Origin: Gammaproteobacteria bacterium
GTDB taxonomy: Bacteria; Pseudomonadota; Gammaproteobacteria; DSM-26407
DNA: 9,845 nt
Assembly: GCA_028694565.1 (NCBI GenBank)
Contig: JAQVKR010000064.1
Coordinates: 1 to 9,845 of the forward strand
Direction: 5' to 3'
Shown here: positions 6,337 to 9,845 of the stretch, piece after piece
Position numbering within the stretch: position 1 is the first letter of the stretch
Layout of the letters: every line of letters begins with the position of its first letter
Translations under genes and position numbers: made by a program
The notes under the pieces: generated by a model
The model's database searches: none
Told to the model about the DNA's origin: nothing
Seen by the model: the letters and a program-made list of their open reading frames with translations, nothing else

Positions 6337-7308
6337 TCAGGCGCGCCCGGCCGTGCGCCGGTAGCGATCGTAGGGGCCGCGCCGGCTGGCCAGGGTGAGG
6401 TAGCGGGGCACCGTCGCCTCCACCGAGCGCGGGCGCAGGCCGAACACCGCCGGGAAGGGGGCCAGGCAGATGCTGTCCACCTGGCAGGAGAGGTAGTTGT
6501 CGCGGGAGAAGGGTTTGCCCGGGAAGTGCTCCATGAGGTTCGCCTGCAGGCGCGCGAGCCCGTCGGGCAGGGCCCAGATGCGCCGCCGCAGGCCGAGCAC
6601 CTGGGCGGTGTACTCCACCAGCTCGTCGAGGGTGTAGGCGGTGGGCCCGCACAGATCGTAGCCCTCGCCGAAGGTGGCCCTCTCCTCCAGGGCGGTGTGC
6701 ATGGCCGCCACCAGGTCGCCCACGTAGAGGGGGGCGAAGCGGGACCAGGCGCAGGCGAGCGGGAACACCCCGGGGGCCAGCCGCAGCAGCCCGGCGAAGC
6801 GGGTGAAGAAGCTGTCCCCGGGGCCGAACACCACCGAGGGGCGGAAGCTGGTCACCGCCAGCCCGGGGGCGGCCTCGGCGTGCACCGCCGCCTCGCCCTC
6901 GCCCTTGGTGCGCAGGTAGTGGCTGGGGCCCTTTTCCGCGTCGGCGTTGAGCGCGCTCATGTGCAGCAGCCGCGGGACCCCCGCCTCGTTGCAGGCGGCC
7001 ACCACGCCGCGGGCGAGATCCACGTGGGCGGCGCGAAAGCCGCTGCCGTCGTGGCCGCGCTCGTTGAGGATGCCCACCAGGTTGACCGCCGCGTCGCTGC
7101 CGGCCACCACCGCGCGCAGGAACCCGGCGTCGTTGATGTCGCCCCGCACCAGCTCCACGCCGCCGGCGATGCCCAGATCCCGGTGGCGCTGGGGATGGCG
7201 GGTGGGGATGCGCACCCGCCAGCCGGCATCGCTCAGGCGGGTGATCAGGTGGCGGCCGATGAAGCCGGTGCCGCCGGCGATGGTCACGATCCTCGATTCT
7301 GCTGCCAT
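6337..7308 (-). CDS. NDUFA9-like NAD(P)-binding SDR (complex I NDUFA9 subunit family)
   Basis: A 323-residue atypical (extended-type) SDR. Seen: the dinucleotide-binding [11 protein letters not shown] (11-21); TR at 36-37 after strand 2, which favours NADP(H); VRGDI (54-58); [10 protein letters not shown] (74-83); SALNAD (118-123) with the YLRTK segment giving Y131 and K135; and [19 protein letters not shown], the block most typical of the NDUFA9 group. In mitochondria NDUFA9 is a structural complex I subunit; most bacterial members have no assigned reaction. Start: ATG at 7306-7308 with GAGGAG (minus strand, 7316-7321) seven bases away; an upstream in-frame ATG at 7383 is rejected. The stop is two bases before cca, so they form an operon. 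A quinone or isoprenoid reductase role is possible but not shown. Confidence 0.85.
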   Translation of the reverse strand: MAAESRIVTIAGGTGFIGRHLITRLSDAGWRVRIPTRHPQRHRDLGIAGGVELVRGDINDAGFLRAVVAGSDAAVNLVGILNERGHDGSGFRAAHVDLARGVVAACNEAGVPRLLHMSALNADAEKGPSHYLRTKGEGEAAVHAEAAPGLAVTSFRPSVVFGPGDSFFTRFAGLLRLAPGVFPLACAWSRFAPLYVGDLVAAMHTALEERATFGEGYDLCGPTAYTLDELVEYTAQVLGLRRRIWALPDGLARLQANLMEHFPGKPFSRDNYLSCQVDSICLAPFPAVFGLRPRSVEATVPRYLTLASRRGPYDRYRRTAGRA

Positions 7309-7334
7309 GGCGGATCTCCTCGGGATTATTGCGG

Positions 7335-7364
7335 AATCTTCCACCGCTCCCCGGAGGGGGTCAA
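7335..7364 (-). promoter_or_regulatory. Candidate sigma70-type promoter for the SDR-cca operon
   Basis: On the minus strand, TTGACC (plus-strand 7359-7364) matches five of six consensus -35 bases, followed after 18 bases by AAGATT (7335-7340), a three-of-six -10. The predicted start near 7328 would leave a roughly 20-base leader holding the GAGGAG at 7316-7321. The -10 is weak, so this is a candidate only. Confidence 0.4.
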
Positions 7365-7423
7365 GGGCGGACCCGGCCGCCATGCCGGTATCGCCGCGGC
7401 GTCCGGCAGCCGTCCGCGCGGCT

Positions 7424-7451
7424 GTGACGGCCGGCCCCGGGGCAGTACACT
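7424..7451 (+). promoter_or_regulatory. Candidate promoter for the TauE/SafE gene
   Basis: GTGACG (7424-7429; four of six to TTGACA) and TACACT (7446-7451; four of six to TATAAT) are separated by 16 bases. Transcription would begin near 7458, downstream of the ATG at 7452, which argues that translation starts at the GTG at 7494 instead. Confidence 0.4.
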
Positions 7452-7493
7452 ATGCGCCAGGTCAACGGCCGCGGCAGCGGTAAGCGAGCAGAC

Positions 7494-8282
7494 GTGGAAA
7501 CCCTTCTCATCTACCTGGTGGTGGGCGCCTTCGCCGGGGTGCTGGCGGGCCTGTTCGGCGTGGGCGGCGGGCTCATCATCGTCCCCGCCCTGGCCTTCAC
7601 CTTCCAGGCCCAGGCCGTGGATCCCGCGGTGCTGATGCACGTGGCCATCGGCACCTCGCTGGCCACCATCGTGGTCACCTCCCTCTCCTCGGTGCGCGCC
7701 CATCACCGGCGCGGCGCGGTGCTGTGGGAGGTCTTCCGGCGGCTCACCCCGGGCATCGTGGTGGGGGCGCTGCTGGGCGCGGCGGTGGCCGACCTGCTTC
7801 CGGGCGACTGGCTGCGGCGCATCTTCGCCCTGTTCGTGCTGACCATCGCCGCGCAGATGGGCTTCGGGCTCAAGCCCGCGCCCCACCGCGGCCTGCCCGG
7901 CGCCCCGGGGATGTTCGGTGCCGGCGGGGTGATCGGCTCCATCTCGGCCATCGTCGGCATCGGCGGCGGCAGCCTCACGGTGCCGTTCCTCACCTGGTGC
8001 AACGTGGAGATGCGCAACGCCGTGGCCACCTCGGCCGCCTGCGGGCTGCCCATCGCGGTGGCCGGCGCCGCCGGCTTCATCTTCCAGGGCTGGGGCGAGG
8101 CCGCCCTGCCGGCCTGGAGCAGCGGCTACGTCTACTGGCCCGCCTTCGCCGGCATCGCGGTGGCGAGCACCGCCTTCGCCCCCCTGGGGGCGAAGCTCGC
8201 CCACAGCCTGCCGGGCGCGAAGCTGAAGCGCATCTTCGCCATCTTCCTGGCGGTCATCGGCCTGCGCCTGCTGCTCGGGTAG
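7494..8282 (+). CDS. TauE/SafE-family membrane transporter
   Basis: A 262-residue polytopic inner-membrane protein of the TSUP (sulfite exporter TauE/SafE) family; members move sulfite, sulfoacetate or other small anions, and the substrate here is unknown. The two halves repeat the family signature: FGVGGGLIIVPAL (21-33) and VGIGGGSLTVPFL (154-166). AIGTSLATIVVTSLSS followed by AHHRRGAVLW is the usual first-half loop. About eight hydrophobic segments are visible, near 5-35, 45-65, 85-102, 108-126, 140-165, 175-195, 207-228 and 243-262. Start: GTG 7494 gives METLLIYLVVG, a standard N-terminus; the ATG at 7452 would add a polar, Arg-rich stretch and sits on the predicted transcription start. 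The ribosome binding site is weak. It is divergent from the SDR-cca operon. Confidence 0.85.
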   Translation: METLLIYLVVGAFAGVLAGLFGVGGGLIIVPALAFTFQAQAVDPAVLMHVAIGTSLATIVVTSLSSVRAHHRRGAVLWEVFRRLTPGIVVGALLGAAVADLLPGDWLRRIFALFVLTIAAQMGFGLKPAPHRGLPGAPGMFGAGGVIGSISAIVGIGGGSLTVPFLTWCNVEMRNAVATSAACGLPIAVAGAAGFIFQGWGEAALPAWSSGYVYWPAFAGIAVASTAFAPLGAKLAHSLPGAKLKRIFAIFLAVIGLRLLLG

Positions 8283-8321
8283 GCCTGCCCCTGGCTCGCC
8301 AATCGGCCATCAGCGCCCCCC

Positions 8322-8341
8322 GGCCGCGCCCCGTCGCGGCC
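8322..8341 (+). terminator. GC-rich hairpin after the TauE/SafE gene
   Basis: GGCCGCG (8322-8328) and CGCGGCC (8335-8341) form a perfect 7-bp stem with a 6-base loop, 40 bases after the stop codon. There is no T-run after it, so it may act as a weak terminator or simply be a GC-rich fold. Confidence 0.3.
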
Positions 8342-8405
8342 CCGCGCTCCGGGCTCCGGGTCCCGGCGTAGCCGCCCGCGGTTGGACATGACGCGGCGAA
8401 TGGCC

Positions 8406-8433
8406 TAACAATCGACAATAATTGTCAGTATTG
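8406..8433. promoter_or_regulatory. AT-rich operator-like dyad upstream of the FIST gene
   Basis: In an otherwise GC-dominated spacer, GACAAT-A-ATTGTC (8414-8426) is a perfect 6-base-arm palindrome. ACAAT is also repeated seven bases apart (8408-8412, 8415-8419), and CAATA/TATTG (8416-8420, 8429-8433) give a second, wider inverted pair. AATAAT (8417-8422) matches five of six -10 bases, but I find no convincing -35 at 16-18 bases. It could be a repressor or activator site overlapping a promoter for the FIST gene. Confidence 0.4.
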
Positions 8434-8470
8434 CCGCGCACCAGGGAGAGGACGGGGTGCGCGGCGGAAC

Positions 8471-8503
8471 ATGGATCAGCACCTGTGCAGGGATCCCAAG
8501 TGA
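8471..8503 (+). CDS. Possible ten-codon upstream ORF (leader peptide)
   Basis: ATG at 8471 opens a ten-residue frame, MDQHLCRDPK, ending in TGA at 8501-8503. Its stop overlaps the proposed GTG start of the FIST gene as GTGA, a geometry seen in translational coupling. The site upstream (GGCGGAAC) is a poor ribosome binding site, and a ten-codon ORF in GC-rich DNA arises easily by chance, so this is a possibility only. Confidence 0.25.
   Translation: MDQHLCRDPK
8489..8493 (+). promoter_or_regulatory. Ribosome binding site favouring the FIST GTG start
   Basis: AGGGA lies six bases before the GTG at 8500. It makes 8500 a better start than the far-upstream in-frame TTG at 8422, which lies inside the AT-rich dyad, or the GTG at 8485. 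Confidence 0.55.
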
Positions 8504-9738
8504 ACGCACCGGAGCAGGGACAGGCGCCCCGCGTGGGCGTGGGCGAGAGCCGCCGGACGGAGAGCGAAGCCGCGGGCCGCGAGGCCGCCGCGCGGGCCCG
8601 GGCCGGCCTCGGCGGCCAACCGCCGGGCTGGGTGCTCGCCTTCTGCGGCGGACGCCATGATCCGGCGGCCTTCCTGGCCGGCCTGCGCGCCGAGTTGGGG
8701 GAGATCCCGGTGGTGGGCGGGGCCGCCGTGGGCACCATCACCGCCGGGCTGCTGGGGGTCAGCGGCTACGAGTGCGCCCTGGCCCTGTTTCCCGCCACGC
8801 TCGAGCCCCGCTTCCTGGTGAGCGAGCCCCTGTGCGACGATCTCCACGGCGCCGGCCTCGAGCTGGGCCGCCGGCTGGCCGCCGCGGCGGGGCCGGACAA
8901 CACCGTGCTGCTGTTCTACGACTCGGTGCACGACGGCGGCCCGCCGCCCGTGCTGCACACGGCCAGCCGGCTCATGGACGGGCTCAACGAGGCCTTCGGC
9001 GACGAGCCGCCGATGGTGGTGGGCGCCGGCACCCTGCAGTACTTCGCCCTCACCGAGAGCTACATCTTCGACGGCCGCAACGCGGCCAAGCACCGCGCCC
9101 TGGCGGTGGTGCTGCCCCCGGGGCTCTTGGGCACCCACACCATCATGCACGGCTGCGTGCCGGCCAGCGCCTTCCTGGAGATCACCCGCATCGAGGGGGC
9201 GCAGGTCTACGAGCTCGATCACCGCCCGGCGGTGGAAGTGCTGGCCGAGCGGGTGGGGCGCGACCCCGGGGCGCTGCTGGGCCGGGAGCTCTCCATGCTC
9301 CTGACCCTGGGCGAGAAGCACGGCGACCCCTTCGCGCCCTTCGACGAGACCCGCTACGTCAACCGGCTGGTGATCGCCTCCGACACGGAGACGGGCGCGG
9401 TCACCCTGTTCGAGGCCGACTACCGGCCCGGCACCCGGGTGCAGGTGATGGTCACCGACGCCGAGCGGCTCAACGACTCGGTGGCCGCGCGGACCCGGGA
9501 GCTGGCGCAGTCCCTGGCCGGGCTGCGGGTGCTGTTCGGCCTCTACTTCGATTGCGCCGCCCGCGCCTCGGCCTTCAGCGGCGTGGAGCGGGAGGACGCC
9601 GAGGTGCTGCTGGAGAACCTCGGTCCGGGCGTGCCGCTGCTCGGCTTCTACTCCGGGGTGGAGATCGCGCCCCTGCTCGGGCAGCCCCGCCCGCTCGACT
9701 GGACCGGCGTCCTGACCCTGTTCACCCTGCGGGAGTAG
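8500..9738 (+). CDS. FIST-domain sensory protein (FIST_N + FIST_C)
   Basis: A 412-residue protein with the FIST N domain at about 30-220 and the FIST C domain at about 225-400. FIST domains are predicted small-ligand sensors usually found with kinases, cyclases or chemoreceptors; proposed ligands include amino acids, without general proof. Seen: VGVGESRRTESEAAGREAA at the N-terminus; WVLAFCGG; the glycine-rich PVVGGAAVGTITAGLLG; VVGAGT in the middle; YVNRLVIASD; and the C-terminal FDCAARASAF (C352) with GFYSGVEIAP (382-391), a strong FIST_C signature. There are no membrane segments or signal peptide, so it is cytosolic. It has no output domain of its own. The next gene begins three bases after the stop and is a likely signalling partner. 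The N-terminus is uncertain (GTG 8500 chosen). Confidence 0.85.
   Translation: MNAPEQGQAPRVGVGESRRTESEAAGREAAARARAGLGGQPPGWVLAFCGGRHDPAAFLAGLRAELGEIPVVGGAAVGTITAGLLGVSGYECALALFPATLEPRFLVSEPLCDDLHGAGLELGRRLAAAAGPDNTVLLFYDSVHDGGPPPVLHTASRLMDGLNEAFGDEPPMVVGAGTLQYFALTESYIFDGRNAAKHRALAVVLPPGLLGTHTIMHGCVPASAFLEITRIEGAQVYELDHRPAVEVLAERVGRDPGALLGRELSMLLTLGEKHGDPFAPFDETRYVNRLVIASDTETGAVTLFEADYRPGTRVQVMVTDAERLNDSVAARTRELAQSLAGLRVLFGLYFDCAARASAFSGVEREDAEVLLENLGPGVPLLGFYSGVEIAPLLGQPRPLDWTGVLTLFTLRE
9731..9735 (+). promoter_or_regulatory. Ribosome binding site for the last, partial gene
   Basis: GGGAG, inside the last codons of the FIST gene, lies six bases before the GTG at 9742, supporting a new gene start there and close coupling to FIST. 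Confidence 0.65.
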
Positions 9739-9741
9739 CGC

Positions 9742-9845
9742 GTGTCGGAGCTGGAGCGGGAAAGGGACTTCTACCGCCACCAGGCGGATGAGCTCGGCGG
9801 CCAGCTGCTGCGGCTGAAGGAGACGCTCACCCAGGTGAGCCGGGA
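9742..9845 (+). CDS. Partial coiled-coil protein, probable FIST signalling partner
   Basis: An open frame starts with GTG three bases after the FIST stop and runs off the window (34 codons plus 2 bases). Its residues, beginning (M)SELERERDFYRHQADELGG and continuing LLRLKETLTQVSR, are charged with leucines at heptad-like spacing, as expected for an N-terminal coiled coil. FIST genes are often followed by sensor histidine kinases or diguanylate cyclase/phosphodiesterase proteins that begin this way, so that is the leading guess, but no output domain lies within the window. Confidence 0.65.
   Translation, partial: MSELERERDFYRHQADELGGQLLRLKETLTQVSR

Noticed and set aside
7335..7364. MerR-type operator in the SDR-cca promoter, suggested by the slightly long spacer and CCCC/GGGG bases
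   Set aside because: The inverted bases are not centred in the spacer and the spacer is 18, not 19-20; it is best left as a plain weak promoter candidate.
7452..7493. ATG 7452 as start of the TauE/SafE gene
   Set aside because: It would sit on the likely -10/start of transcription and adds a charged stretch unlike family N-termini; GTG 7494 fits better.
8457..8660. 67-codon plus-strand ORF at the start of the FIST gene
   Set aside because: It is out of frame with FIST, Arg/Gly/Pro-rich, and has no signature; a shadow frame.

Overview
The window is very GC-rich chromosomal DNA from a proteobacterium. Gene content and protein motifs (an E. coli-type HD-domain CCA-adding enzyme, a FolM-type pteridine reductase, the folB-folK ... 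uppP ... cca order) fit a high-GC gammaproteobacterium, perhaps of the Chromatiales/Ectothiorhodospiraceae kind. That placement comes from motif recall, not a search. Codon third positions are almost all G or C in every gene. The clear exceptions in base composition are the 3115-3443 spacer and a short AT-rich tract at 8406-8433.

Layout. (1) 1-1879, folate/pterin block: the 3' end of folB and then folK on the plus strand. They run tail-to-tail, sharing a CTAG, into a minus-strand pair: a FolM-type pteridine reductase followed by a single-domain asparaginase-like protein. (2) 1927-4995, plus strand: an NDUFAF7/MidA-family methyltransferase, a lower-GC spacer carrying a long imperfect palindrome (30 of 32 bases matching in its outer arms), a small class I SAM methyltransferase, and undecaprenyl-diphosphatase uppP. 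(3) 5048-7308, minus strand: an NDUFA9-like NAD(P)-binding SDR followed two bases later by cca. (4) 7494-9845, plus strand: a TauE/SafE-family membrane transporter, then a FIST-domain sensory protein and the first 34 codons of a downstream coiled-coil protein that is probably its signalling partner.

Most of this is housekeeping: folate biosynthesis, tRNA 3'-end maturation and lipid-carrier recycling. Two genes are bacterial relatives of mitochondrial complex I accessory proteins (NDUFAF7 and NDUFA9). I see no defence system, CRISPR array, prophage, tRNA or rRNA. The stretches most worth a second look are the palindromic element at 3120-3424, which has an 11-bp direct repeat at its edges; a ten-codon upstream ORF whose stop overlaps the FIST start codon; and the reduced, apparently catalytically complete asparaginase-like protein.
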